Below are positions 35,600 through 45,459 of a DNA stretch of 64,000 bases, piece after piece. The notes under the pieces were generated by a model. The model ran no database searches, was not told where the DNA came from, and saw only the letters and a program-made list of their open reading frames with translations. Each line of letters starts with the position of its first letter. Positions within the stretch are counted from its first letter, which is position 1. Source of the stretch: CAVQBP01 sp964448105 (GTDB lineage Bacteria; Bacteroidota; Ignavibacteria; Ignavibacteriales; Ignavibacteriaceae). The stretch is from NCBI GenBank assembly GCA_964448105.1, contig CAYUVK010000011.1:7888-71887 (forward strand), in the 5' to 3' direction. Made by a program: the position numbers and the translations under genes.

Positions 35600-36989
35600 T
35601 CTAATTTAAATATACACCAATATGTTATAGCTCCCGATAATTATAAACTTCGTTTTTGGTGTAATAAAAAAGCAATTAAACCGGAAATATCTGATGGGGG
35701 AAAACTATATTCTTGGCATGCTGAAAACTTGAAGGAACTTTCAAATGATGTAATAGGTGAGGATTATGAAGATGTCGCAACCATTGTTAAGATTGCACCT
35801 TCAAAATTTGAAATAGAAGGTTATAAAGGGAAATTGGACAATTGGAAAGATTTTGGCTTATGGGTTTATAATTTATTTAAAGGTAAAGATGTTTTATCTC
35901 AAAATGCAGCTAAGGAAATTAATTCTATTATTTCCCCAAAAGATAATGAAAAGCAAAAAGTATTTAAGCTTTATAAATATTTACAGTCTACCACAAGGTA
36001 CGTTAGTGTTAGTTTCGCAGCCGTTTGATGCAATGTATGTGCATGATAGGAGTTATGGAGATTGTAAAGCACTATCGAATTATATGGTATCGCTGCTTAA
36101 ATTAGCCGGAATTACTGCATACCCTGTTTTGATAAATAACGGTGATCATCGCTTACCAATAATTACTGAATTTCCAAGCAACCAGTTTAATCATGTTATC
36201 GTTTGTGTGCCGTTAGAAAAAGATACAATGTGGCTCGAATGTACAAATCAAAATATACTGGCAGGAAATATTGGTGGGAGTAGTGAAAATAGGGGAGCTC
36301 TAATGTTAACTCCAAATGGAGGTGTGCTAGTAAGAACCCCTAAAAGCAGTTCTGAACAAAATTTAATGCAAAAGAAAATTGAAGTAACTTTTTCATCTAA
36401 TACCGCTGTAATAAACGGATTAATTAAATGGGATGATGATCAACAAAATTCTGTTCGCTCAGTTGCAAAAGAGGATGTTCCGAAGGATCGTGAAAAATGG
36501 ATTTTAAAATCATTTGAAGTTCCCGATGTGAATATTAAAAATTATTCCTTTTATATTGCCGAAGATTCAACTAACAATGTAAACTTAAAGCTGAATCTTT
36601 ATTTACCAAAATATGCAACAATTTCGGGGAGCAGAATATTTTTTAATCCTAACTTAATGCAAAGAAATACTTATGTACCCGATGAAGTTTCCGAAAGACT
36701 TTCACCAATAAGATTTTCTTATCCTTACCGCGATATTGATACAATTATTTATAAAATTCCTCAGGGGTTCAAAGTAGAAGCAACACCGGTTGAAATGAAT
36801 TTGTCTTCATCTTTTGGAAGTTTTTCTTCCAGGACAGTTGCAGATGGAGATGGAAATCTTTTGTACGTTAGATCGCTGGAGATAAAAGTATATGAGATCC
36901 CTGCTGAAAATTATAATGAATATAGAAAATTCTTCAGTGATGTAGTGAATGCTGATAGATCCCAGGTTGTCCTTGTAAAAAGTAATTAA
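35600..36989 (+). pseudogene. Broken DUF3857/transglutaminase-domain gene
   Basis: Two overlapping reading frames together encode one protein family. Frame one covers about 35600-36015 and contains KLRFWCNKKAIKPEI, LYSWHAENLKEL and LYKYLQSTTRYVSV. Frame two takes over at QPFDAMYVHDRSYGDCKALS and runs to 36989 with the transglutaminase cysteine (SYGDC), FNHVIVCVPL and a C-terminal beta region. In intact relatives the two parts are joined by a short glycine-rich link, so a small deletion with frameshift near 36010-36020 is likely. An in-frame TAG at 35597 and the absence of a signal peptide or N-terminal domain show the 5' part has decayed. The stretch 35340-35600 shows no recognisable gene. 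Confidence 0.8.
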
Positions 36990-37210
36990 ATAATTTAGAG
37001 TTCCTCAGGGTTTTTTAAACTATAATAGAATTGCATTTATTAATTTTACCTTAAAATAGATGCATATTTATTCACATCTAAAGCATTAAAACAAAAATAT
37101 GTTATTAAATTTTTCCGGAAGTTATGTTTTAAATATTAAACTTTAATATCTTTTAAAGTTTCTTTTATAATAGAAATCAAAACTGTTTCATCATAAATAC
37201 AGAGAGGCTT

Positions 37211-38578
37211 ATGGAACAATTAAAAAAAATTTTATTACCGGAAAAAGATATTCCTGAAAAATGGTATAATATCCAGGCTGATATGCCCAATAAAATGTTA
37301 CCTCCGCTTCACCCGGGAACAAAGCAGCCAGTTGGCCCTGAAGATTTAGCACCAATTTTTCCAATGGAATTAATTAAGCAGGAAGTTTCATCCGAAAGAT
37401 GGATTGAAATACCTGATGAAGTTAGGGATATTTATAAATTATGGCGACCTTCACCTCTGATTAGAGCAAGTTACCTTGAAAAGTTTTTAGATACTCCTGC
37501 AAAAATTTATTATAAAAATGAAGGTGTAAGCCCCCCTGGATCTCATAAACCGAATACTGCAGTAGCACAAGCTTATTATAATAAAATGGAAGGTGTTAAA
37601 AAATTAACTACTGAAACCGGGGCCGGGCAGTGGGGAAGTGCTTTGAGTTTTGCATGCCAGCTTTTCGGAATTGAGCTTGAGGTTTTTATGGTTAAGGTAA
37701 GTTATGATCAAAAGCCTTATAGAAAATCGATGATGAATGTTTGGGGAGCTAATGTATTTTCCAGCCCGACAAATATAACAGAATCAGGAAGAAAAATTCT
37801 TGCTGAAAATCCTAATTCTCCCGGCAGCCTTGGAATTGCAATTTCGGAAGCAATTGAAAGAGCAGCTTCTAGAGATGATACAAAATACTCACTCGGAAGT
37901 GTACTTAATCATGTATTACTGCATCAAACAGTAATCGGACAGGAAGCAATAAAGCAAATGGAGATTGCCGGTGATTTCCCGGATATTGTAATAGGTTGTT
38001 TTGGCGGCGGCTCTAACTTTTCCGGTATAGCTTTCCCGTTTCTTGGTTTGAATTTCCGCGAAGGCAAAAAAGTCAGATGTCTCACTGTTGAACCTGCATC
38101 ATGCCCTAAACTTACCAAAGGAGAATTCAGGTATGATTTTGGTGATACTGTAGGTTTAACTCCGTTAATCCCGATGTATACTTTGGGTCATACATTTGTT
38201 CCTGAACCGATTCATGCCGGTGGTTTACGGTATCATGGAGCAGGTGCATTAGTTAGTCAATTACTGAGAGATAAATTAATTGAAGCCCAGGCGTTACGTC
38301 AACTCGAATGTTTTGATGCCGGGGTTAAGTTTGCGAGAACCGAAGGTATTATTCCAGCGCCTGAATCAACCCATGCTATTGCGGCTGTAATAAAAGAAGC
38401 TTTAAAAGCAAAGGAAGAAGGAGCATCTAAAACAATCTTATTTAATCTCAGCGGTCACGGGTATTTTGATATGGCTGCCTATGATGATTACTTCAAAGGT
38501 AAATTAGTAGATCATGAACTTACTGATGAAGAACTTCATGCAGGATTAAAAGTACTAGATACTCCTGTGATTGAATAA
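37211..38578 (+). CDS. trpB: Tryptophan synthase beta chain 2 (TrpB2)
   Basis: This 455-residue PLP enzyme joins indole and serine to make tryptophan. The PLP lysine is K113 in SPPGSHKPNTA, the phosphate loop is FGGGSNFSG near 258-265, and TETGAGQWGSAL and GLRYHGAG are TrpB2-specific blocks. Its length and N-terminal extension mark it as the TrpB2 type, which often stands alone and may salvage indole. No trpA or other trp gene is near. AGAGAGG precedes the ATG. The 220 bases upstream hold no recognised element. Confidence 0.95.
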   Translation: MEQLKKILLPEKDIPEKWYNIQADMPNKMLPPLHPGTKQPVGPEDLAPIFPMELIKQEVSSERWIEIPDEVRDIYKLWRPSPLIRASYLEKFLDTPAKIYYKNEGVSPPGSHKPNTAVAQAYYNKMEGVKKLTTETGAGQWGSALSFACQLFGIELEVFMVKVSYDQKPYRKSMMNVWGANVFSSPTNITESGRKILAENPNSPGSLGIAISEAIERAASRDDTKYSLGSVLNHVLLHQTVIGQEAIKQMEIAGDFPDIVIGCFGGGSNFSGIAFPFLGLNFREGKKVRCLTVEPASCPKLTKGEFRYDFGDTVGLTPLIPMYTLGHTFVPEPIHAGGLRYHGAGALVSQLLRDKLIEAQALRQLECFDAGVKFARTEGIIPAPESTHAIAAVIKEALKAKEEGASKTILFNLSGHGYFDMAAYDDYFKGKLVDHELTDEELHAGLKVLDTPVIE

Positions 38579-38614
38579 ATTTATTATCAAATAATAATTG
38601 ATAATAAAAAATAT

Positions 38615-38662
38615 AAGGGAGCTAATTGAAAAATTAGTTCCCTTTTAAATTTTAAAAGGGAA
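38615..38662. terminator. Bidirectional terminator of two overlapping hairpins
   Basis: AAGGGAGCTAATT (38615-38627) pairs with AATTAGTTCCCTT (38632-38644), 13 base pairs including one G-U. TTCCCTTTTA (38638-38647) can instead pair with TAAAAGGGAA (38653-38662). The two stems share the middle arm and exclude one another. The site lies between the convergent trpB and cytidylate-kinase-like genes, and either strand offers a stem followed by T-rich sequence. Confidence 0.8.
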
Positions 38663-38664
38663 TA

Positions 38665-39405
38665 TTAAACAATATTTAATTCTTTTATTTCATTGTTAAA
38701 ATTAAACGAAGTTTGTTTAACCGTTACGGCAATGAGTTTTGCACTCCCTTCAATTCCGGTGTAATCCGTATTTATAATCATGTGATAAAATGATGCATCT
38801 TCCACATTTCTATTGTAGTAAGTTTGCAGGAAAATCTTTCTTCTTTGATCTTCTTTTTTAATGTACTTTAATGCTTCATCTTTATCAATTTCCAAACATT
38901 TGGATATATAATTTATCCTGTTTTGGATAGGGGCTATCAAACGTACATGTAAACCGTTTTTTAATTTTGAAGTTATTATGTTGGCTCCTCTGCCGATTAT
39001 AATTACATATCCTGCTTCTGCTAAATGCATAATTGTTGTTCTTACTTTTCTAAACAGGCTCCAGATATCGGCTCCTGTTCCCAACATTTGGGAAGCAAAT
39101 GATTTAACAACTGAATATTTATCTTCAATCAGCATATCTTCAAAATATTTTGGAAGATTATGTTCATTTAGAATTTTATCTATCAATTCTTTATCGAAAA
39201 ATCTCCATTTCTTTTCGCCGTAAATTCTCTGAAGATATTTTAGGAGTTTCTCATAAATCAATGCTTCCGGTACACCGGTTTCCCGGGATATTGTAATGAA
39301 AGGACCACCGCGAAGTTTTCTTTCATTAAATTCTTCTTCGGATATTATATGGGAATGAGATTGGAGATATAACCTTGCTTTTTCACATTCTCCCATTACT
39401 TTCAT
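38665..39405 (-). CDS. Cytidylate-kinase-like family protein
   Basis: This 246-residue cytoplasmic protein fits the cytidylate-kinase-like family PF13189. The modified P-loop region is GPFITISRETGVPEALI (about 34-50), followed by WRFFDKELIDKIL and GRGANII with VRLIAPIQNRINYI. A Y-x-H-M-I-I-N-T stretch near 210 matches the family's C-terminal end. The substrate of this branch is unproven; some relatives lie next to transport or stress genes. GGAGGG precedes the ATG at 39405. It is convergent with trpB. Confidence 0.85.
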   Translation of the reverse strand: MKVMGECEKARLYLQSHSHIISEEEFNERKLRGGPFITISRETGVPEALIYEKLLKYLQRIYGEKKWRFFDKELIDKILNEHNLPKYFEDMLIEDKYSVVKSFASQMLGTGADIWSLFRKVRTTIMHLAEAGYVIIIGRGANIITSKLKNGLHVRLIAPIQNRINYISKCLEIDKDEALKYIKKEDQRRKIFLQTYYNRNVEDASFYHMIINTDYTGIEGSAKLIAVTVKQTSFNFNNEIKELNIV

Positions 39406-39621
39406 AGGACTACCCTCCTTTAATGTAACAGGGAAAATTAACTTATTATATATATGTTATTATTTCCTTTATTTCAACAGTAAAAATTAAGCAGAGACGG
39501 GAAAGAGGTGAAACGGAAATGGATGTATTAGGTATATAGGTATACTGATATATGAGGGAAATCCCTTATACCTCTATACCCTTATTTCCAAATAGTTTTG
39601 TTTTAATGAGTGATTCCTTAT

Positions 39622-40437
39622 TTAGCGGCTTAAAATCTTTCTAAGGAGTGTTCCTGATTTATTGTTTTTTATTAATTGCCAAAACTTTGTTCTTCTAAAA
39701 AAATCAATTGTATCATTTCTTGATTTATAAAGAGCTATCACTTTATTATTGAAAAACATTGATTCTTTATAAAGAAATTCCGGATACATCTCCAATAAAC
39801 CTTGAATATATAATTCTTTTAGTTGTTTATCATTTGTAAATAGAATTTTACCGTCAAAGGTAGAAAAAGGAATTAATTTTGTTTCTTCGTTCATAAGATA
39901 TTTGCATGCACCTTCAGAAACCCCGGGCCAGCTGCTTACGAAAAAATCATCCAGAATAATTATTCCTCCTTTACAAATAGTTCTTTCAGCGAGTTTCAAA
40001 TCGTTATATACTACTTCGGCAGAATGTCCTCCATCAACTGAAAATATTCTTATTCTGCTTCCTGTTTGTTCTAACAAATATTCAGGAGAAATATTTAGGG
40101 AATTTTTTGTAATTATTTTTATCCTATTTAGTTCACAAAAATTATCTCTTAAATTTTTAATTAACTTTTCTTTATCTCCCTTACCCGATTTATCAATATT
40201 ATCCGATTGCATTTCAAATAGGTCTATTGCTGCGCTCATTTCATTTGAATTTGTAAGCATGTGGAGAAGGATAAACGATCTTCCATGATGAACACCTATT
40301 TCACAAACAGAACCATTTACATTATTTTGACATTGAACATGCGACAATTTTAAAATTGCTCTAAGTGCGAGGTTCGATATCCAGCCTTCGATTTTTTTGT
40401 ATCCATGATGGATATATTTGTTTATATCTTTATTCAT
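39622..40437 (-). CDS. Class I SAM-dependent methyltransferase
   Basis: This 271-residue protein has a Rossmann-type SAM domain of the Methyltransf_24 kind: GSVCEIGVHHGRSFILLHML near 43-62 as motif I, SAAIDLFE as the acidic strand-2 motif, RIFSVDGGHSAEVVYND near 130-146, and GGIIILDDFFVSSWPGVSEG. Relatives are often in surface glycan or natural-product clusters. No partner genes are near, so its substrate is unknown. It has no signal peptide. The 216-base gap to the kinase-like gene contains short direct ATATAGG-like repeats only. Confidence 0.85.
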   Translation of the reverse strand: MNKDINKYIHHGYKKIEGWISNLALRAILKLSHVQCQNNVNGSVCEIGVHHGRSFILLHMLTNSNEMSAAIDLFEMQSDNIDKSGKGDKEKLIKNLRDNFCELNRIKIITKNSLNISPEYLLEQTGSRIRIFSVDGGHSAEVVYNDLKLAERTICKGGIIILDDFFVSSWPGVSEGACKYLMNEETKLIPFSTFDGKILFTNDKQLKELYIQGLLEMYPEFLYKESMFFNNKVIALYKSRNDTIDFFRRTKFWQLIKNNKSGTLLRKILSR

Positions 40438-40518
40438 TAGGGATTAGTCGATAAAATAAAAATAGATGATAGCATGGAAATTATTTCAAACTATATGATA
40501 TTTTGTTTTATAATTTAT

Positions 40519-41277
40519 TTAGAATTTTAATAAACTAAATCCCAAACCAAAATTCAATTGAAAAGCTATATTATACAAATCTGCATTTCCGTCATAAATT
40601 GGAACGCTCGCAAATGATAAGTTTATTTTCATTTCGCATATTGCATAAAAACTATTTATAATTATAAAATTTTTTGCTATGGCCACGTTTATTGTTGGAC
40701 CGGAAATGTAATAACCCCAATTAAATATTCCTGAATCTTCCGAAAATTTCTTATTCCTTACAATGCTTTCGGGGTGTGCCAGTACTATTCCTGCTCCTGC
40801 TCTGAAAATAAAATCCTTAAATTGCCATCCTCGATTTATTGTAATTAAATTTAATCCGTGTGAAACTGAAAATTCCTGAACTTCTTGAGGATTATTTTTC
40901 AAGAAAAGTTTATGGTGAATTGCTTCCAGTTCCCAAGAATTTCTACCTTCCCAGTAACTAATACGCCATACCCAATAGATAGGTATTTCAAAAGGTTTTG
41001 AAGCAAAAAATGCGGTTAAATTTATATCCGGCTCCCCGGATTGACTGATAGTTAATGGTAAAGGCAAATTATATGGAAATCCTATAAATCCTTCGATTCT
41101 TAACTCTTTATCATTTTTATTTGTATTTAAATTTTGATCCCGGTACTGAAATTCCGTTTTTTTGTTTAATTGATAATCTATTCTTTTTATTTGAGATTGT
41201 ATATTTTCCTGTGCGATATAATTTGCAGTAAAAAATAAAAAGAAAATTATTCTAATGTAATTACTAATAATTTTCAT
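40519..41277 (-). CDS. Predicted outer-membrane beta-barrel protein, function unknown
   Basis: This 252-residue protein has a signal peptide (about 1-22, ending NYIAQ) and a body of alternating short beta strands with aromatic ends, such as IEGFIGFPYNLPLPL, WVWRISYWEGRNSWELEAIHH and FIFRAGAGIVLAHPES. The last strand ends FQLNFGLGFSLLKF, a C-terminal aromatic typical of outer-membrane barrels. I cannot name a family. It lies 20 bases after the nitroreductase gene and is probably co-transcribed with it. Confidence 0.7.
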   Translation of the reverse strand: MKIISNYIRIIFFLFFTANYIAQENIQSQIKRIDYQLNKKTEFQYRDQNLNTNKNDKELRIEGFIGFPYNLPLPLTISQSGEPDINLTAFFASKPFEIPIYWVWRISYWEGRNSWELEAIHHKLFLKNNPQEVQEFSVSHGLNLITINRGWQFKDFIFRAGAGIVLAHPESIVRNKKFSEDSGIFNWGYYISGPTINVAIAKNFIIINSFYAICEMKINLSFASVPIYDGNADLYNIAFQLNFGLGFSLLKF

Positions 41278-41297
41278 TGCTGATTAAAAAACATAAA

Positions 41298-41939
41298 TTA
41301 TTTTATATAACCAACTGATTGGGATAAGATTATTTCTTGATCATCTTTAAGGTTCAGTGCTTTACTCAAAGTATCCCGGTCAACCAAATCCCTGATTACA
41401 GTTCCAAGATTAAATGATGCACAAAACAGGTAAACATTTTGAGCAATGAAACCCGTATGTGCCGTAGAATAAAATTTTGCTTTATCTCCAACCCTGGACA
41501 TCATGGATAAATCCGCAACATAAATAAGATTAACTGGCACATCTTTAACAAAAATCTGTGTGCCTGTATTTTTTCTTATATCTTTCTTTGAAACTGACTT
41601 TAAAATATTGTTTGCTGCATCGTAAAGGTAAAGTCCATCAGATTTTGCAACATAAATATTAATATTTTGAATATTCCAGGCTGACGGGGCGGTTCTCATT
41701 TTTTCTTTAGGTCTGTTATAACCATATGCCGCCCAAAGCATATTTGATAGTACCTGGTAAGATATTTCTTTCGTGATGTAATTTCGTGAGCTGCTTCTTT
41801 TACTTAAAGCTTCCATTAACGGCATACCGCCTGTTTTTTGCGGTTCCGGTAGCTTGATATCTTGAGCAAAAACTGCAAGCTGAGTAAAACATAATACTAT
41901 TACAACAGGCAAAATTGAATTTTTAGATGAGGTATCCAT
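41298..41939 (-). CDS. Exported SagB-type nitroreductase family protein
   Basis: This protein of about 213 residues has a signal peptide (MDTSSKNSILPVV to FAQD) followed by an FMN nitroreductase fold. SKRSSSRNYITKEIS is the FMN-phosphate binding start, NMLWAAYGYNRP and RTAPSAWNIQNINIYV are SagB-type blocks, and the end has IILSQSVGYIK. An ATG 57 bases further upstream is possible, but the internal ATG at 41937-41939 has AAAGGGA at proper spacing and gives a clean signal peptide. Periplasmic location for a flavin enzyme implies flavin supply after export or Sec export of apo-protein. The electron donor and substrate are unknown. Confidence 0.8.
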   Translation of the reverse strand: MDTSSKNSILPVVIVLCFTQLAVFAQDIKLPEPQKTGGMPLMEALSKRSSSRNYITKEISYQVLSNMLWAAYGYNRPKEKMRTAPSAWNIQNINIYVAKSDGLYLYDAANNILKSVSKKDIRKNTGTQIFVKDVPVNLIYVADLSMMSRVGDKAKFYSTAHTGFIAQNVYLFCASFNLGTVIRDLVDRDTLSKALNLKDDQEIILSQSVGYIK

Positions 41940-42228
41940 TTTATTTTCCCTTTTAAGTAAAAAAATAATAACAATTGAAGTAAGTGATAATGCCAATAAT
42001 TTCTATTTCTATATAGAGAATATTTGTTTTGATTAATAATCCTATTAAAAATAGTATTTAATTTAGTTTTTTAGAATTATTTCATAATTTTAATTTGTTT
42101 ATTTGATAATTTATTGTTAATCATAATACTATTGTATCAACAATTTGTAGACCCTAATTTCTCTAAGAAAATAAGTTTATACAAAGGAAGTAAATACTAC
42201 TCTGTCTACAAAGAAAAGGGTGAAATCC

Positions 42229-45200
42229 ATGAAATCTCCAAACATAAAATTAACCGCTTTAATTACAGTAATACTGTTTGCATCTTGTTTTGTAATTGAT
42301 GCCTATTCACAGCTAAGTCTCTCCCAAATTTTTAGTAATGGTATGGTGTTGCAGCGTGATCATGCTATCCCGGTTTGGGGAAAAGCGACGGCCAATAGTA
42401 TGGTCTCTATAAAAATTTTAGGTGATAGTGTTGCCTCTACTGCAGACGGCAGCGGAAATTGGATAGTTGAAATTCCTGTAATGAGTGCGGGAGGACCTTA
42501 TACTATGACTGTGTTATCCGGAGCTCAGACAATTTCTATAACCAATGTTTATGTCGGAGATGTCTGGCTTGCATCAGGACAATCAAATATGGAATTACAG
42601 GTAAGCAATGCAGATAGTGCTTCAGCGGTTATTGCTGCTGCTAATGATCAGAAAATACGGCAATTTAAAATTCCTAAAGGATTGGCAGATGAACCTTCAG
42701 ATGATCTTCCTTCTGGCAGTGCTTGGACACCCGCTACTTCTCAATATGCTGGAAATTTTACTGCTGTTGGGTATTTCTTTGCAAAGAATCTTAGAATGGA
42801 TATTGATGTTCCAATCGGAATTATAAATTCTTCATATGGCGGCAGCAGGCTTGAAACATGGATGAGTGGCCAAATGCTTGGCTATGATGAACAGGATACT
42901 GTATTGGCAAGCGGTGAACCGGAAAGACAACCTACGGTAGCTTATAATAAAATGATTTATCCGATATTACGTTATCCTATTAAAGGGATTATTTGGTACC
43001 AGGGAGAATCAAATGCAGATAATATGGAAGATGCTTTATCTTACGGGGATCTTTTCAAAACCATGATTACATCCTGGCGTGGAGTATTTAACCAGGGAGA
43101 TTTTCCTTTTATTTGGGTTCAGCTTCCAAATTATGGACAGGTGTACGACCAGCCTCAAAATTGGGATGCATGGCCGCAGCTTCGTGCCGGGCAAAGTTCT
43201 GCATTATCTCTTCCAAATACCGGTGAAGCTATAACTATTGATGTAGGTGATGTTGATATTCACCCAAAACATAAACAGCCGGTTGGTTACAGAATTTCTT
43301 TATTAGCACGTAAAATTGCCTACGGAGAAAATATTGTCTCTTCCGGACCAAGATACTATAGTAACCTTTTAAGAGATGACGGTAAGATAGAAATCAACTT
43401 TACTGACATAGACAGCAGTTTAGTTGCTAAGGATTCGGCAAATGGCAGTGTAAAAGGATTTGCGGTCGGTGATGTCAATAATCAATTAGCCTGGGCAAAT
43501 GCAGTTATTGAAGGAAACAAGGTTATTGTCTGGAGCGATCAAATCCCTGAACCAAGTATTGTTAGATATGCATGGGAATATAATCCGGCAAATGTAAATT
43601 TATATAATGAAGAAGGATTGCCTACGGCTCCATTTCTTGCTAATGTTAACCCGGGATTTAAAATAGCAAAGTTTTCAGCAGCCCGTACTGTTATTGAACA
43701 GGGGCAAAGCACAACATTAACTTGGCTTGTATTTGGTGCTTCTTCTGTTACCCTTGATGGAGTTGATGTTGATACATCCGGAACAAAGAGCGTTTCACCT
43801 TCTTCAGATACATCATATATTCTTATTGCTGTTAATAGGGAAAATGCCGGAGAAAAGGATACTGCAAAAGTTACCATAACAGTTTTAGATCCAAGCCAAA
43901 TTAATAGGGCAACTAATCACCCTGTTACTGCTTCAACATATGAAGCCTGTTGCGGAACGGATAGATTGCCTAAATTTGCCGTTGACGGTGAAATGAATAC
44001 GAGGTGGAGCAGCGCATGGCAGACAGGTGATAATGGTAATACCCCGGATCCTAATTTAGATGATAATCCAAACGATGAATGGATAGCTGTTGATCTTGGT
44101 GAAGCTATCGATATCGATCGGATTATCCTTTCATGGGAATCAGCATATGCTTCACAGTATGATATCGATTTATCGTATGATGGGCATCTCTGGCGTACGG
44201 TTCACGAAGAGCGAACCGGAAACGGCGGGGAAGATAATATAACATTTGCTCCTTCGCAAAGCGGAAGATTTGTCAGGCTTCATTGTATTAATCGCGCAAC
44301 ACAATTTGGTTATTCCCTTTTTGAAATTGGTGTTTATGGTTTAATTGCTGTTAAAAAACCACCCACAATAAAGGTAAATACAAACCAAGGAAATGTTGTA
44401 TCACCGAATACAGAATTAACATTAACGGCTGCTACAACTGTAGATACTAGCAGTACGGTTCAGCAGGTTGATTTTTATTCCGACGGTGAATTACTTGGAA
44501 CAATTACTTCGGAACCATTTCAAATTCAGTGGACACCCGGAGAGAATGAAAAGTATTCGATTATAGCAGTTGTTACCGATCATGAAGGACTTGAGGTTCA
44601 ATCTGATACGCTAACAGTCTACACTGAAAACGCAACTTTTACAAGGTTTGAAGCTGAGAAGGCATCATATACAGGGCAGGGGAATAAAATTACATCTGCA
44701 GGTCGAAGCGGGGGAGCTTATATGGAAATGCGTGATGCATGGACTTTAACTTTTAATAATATAAGCATGCCGGAAGAAGGGGATTATCTTTTTGAAATTG
44801 CATACCTATTAAATTTTGAGTCTCCAAAAACTCAATATCTTGTAGTAAACGGTGATACTGTTGAAGAGATTGAATTTACTGCTCCTAACACAACCGCATG
44901 GCTTAACAGGGGAACGATTATTCATCTTAATAGTGAATTGAATACCGTTGCTTTCTACGGATATTGGAATTGGATGAGCTTCGATTTTATAGCAATTCCC
45001 GGTGCGACAATAGTCGGTGTCAGTAATACAGAATCACTTCCTAAAGAATTTACACTTTCACAGAATTATCCGAATCCGTTTAATCCTACTACTATGATAA
45101 ATTATAATATTCCTAAACGAACACATGTTGTAATAAAAGTATATGATACTTTGGGAAGGGAAATTGCCACACTTGTTAATAAAAAGCAAAATGCAGGAAG

Positions 45201-45336
45201 TTATCAAATAAATTTTTCCGTCAAAGGAGGATCCTCCTCCGGCGGGAATGCATTATCGCTTGCTAGCGGTGTTTATTTCTATAGTATAAAAGCCGGCGAC
45301 TTTTTTGCGAACAAAAAGATGATTTTATTGAAATAA
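42229..45336 (+). CDS. Large secreted SASA-type acetylesterase with CBM-like domains and T9SS tail
   Basis: This protein of about 1035 residues has a signal peptide (about 1-27). The SASA esterase domain (about 28-480) has the nucleophile in ASGQSNMELQ and blocks NSSYGGSRLETW, GIIWYQGESNADN and DIHPKHKQ. It is followed by an Ig-like linker, an F5/8-type C (CBM32-like) domain (about 560-710, RATNHPVTASTYE to FEIGVYG), a second Ig-like domain, a CBM6/35-like domain (about 810-940, FEAEKASY onward), and a T9SS sorting domain starting at NYPNPFNPTT. The ATG at 42229 is preferred over a GTG at 42220 because AAAAGGG then has proper spacing. It likely deacetylates an insoluble glycan. Confidence 0.88.
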   Translation: MKSPNIKLTALITVILFASCFVIDAYSQLSLSQIFSNGMVLQRDHAIPVWGKATANSMVSIKILGDSVASTADGSGNWIVEIPVMSAGGPYTMTVLSGAQTISITNVYVGDVWLASGQSNMELQVSNADSASAVIAAANDQKIRQFKIPKGLADEPSDDLPSGSAWTPATSQYAGNFTAVGYFFAKNLRMDIDVPIGIINSSYGGSRLETWMSGQMLGYDEQDTVLASGEPERQPTVAYNKMIYPILRYPIKGIIWYQGESNADNMEDALSYGDLFKTMITSWRGVFNQGDFPFIWVQLPNYGQVYDQPQNWDAWPQLRAGQSSALSLPNTGEAITIDVGDVDIHPKHKQPVGYRISLLARKIAYGENIVSSGPRYYSNLLRDDGKIEINFTDIDSSLVAKDSANGSVKGFAVGDVNNQLAWANAVIEGNKVIVWSDQIPEPSIVRYAWEYNPANVNLYNEEGLPTAPFLANVNPGFKIAKFSAARTVIEQGQSTTLTWLVFGASSVTLDGVDVDTSGTKSVSPSSDTSYILIAVNRENAGEKDTAKVTITVLDPSQINRATNHPVTASTYEACCGTDRLPKFAVDGEMNTRWSSAWQTGDNGNTPDPNLDDNPNDEWIAVDLGEAIDIDRIILSWESAYASQYDIDLSYDGHLWRTVHEERTGNGGEDNITFAPSQSGRFVRLHCINRATQFGYSLFEIGVYGLIAVKKPPTIKVNTNQGNVVSPNTELTLTAATTVDTSSTVQQVDFYSDGELLGTITSEPFQIQWTPGENEKYSIIAVVTDHEGLEVQSDTLTVYTENATFTRFEAEKASYTGQGNKITSAGRSGGAYMEMRDAWTLTFNNISMPEEGDYLFEIAYLLNFESPKTQYLVVNGDTVEEIEFTAPNTTAWLNRGTIIHLNSELNTVAFYGYWNWMSFDFIAIPGATIVGVSNTESLPKEFTLSQNYPNPFNPTTMINYNIPKRTHVVIKVYDTLGREIATLVNKKQNAGSYQINFSVKGGSSSGGNALSLASGVYFYSIKAGDFFANKKMILLK

Positions 45337-45459
45337 GAATAGTTTACTACTAATTGATTAAAAGAATCATTTTTTACTCAGCAATAATTTTGTCACATTA
45401 AAGGCATATAAGCCTGAAAATTAAAATTATTTTCAAGCATAATAGAATAAACAGTTAAG

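Noticed and set aside
42114..42299. 61-residue frame upstream of and overlapping the large esterase gene
   Set aside because: It overlaps the esterase signal peptide in another frame and lacks any recognised feature.
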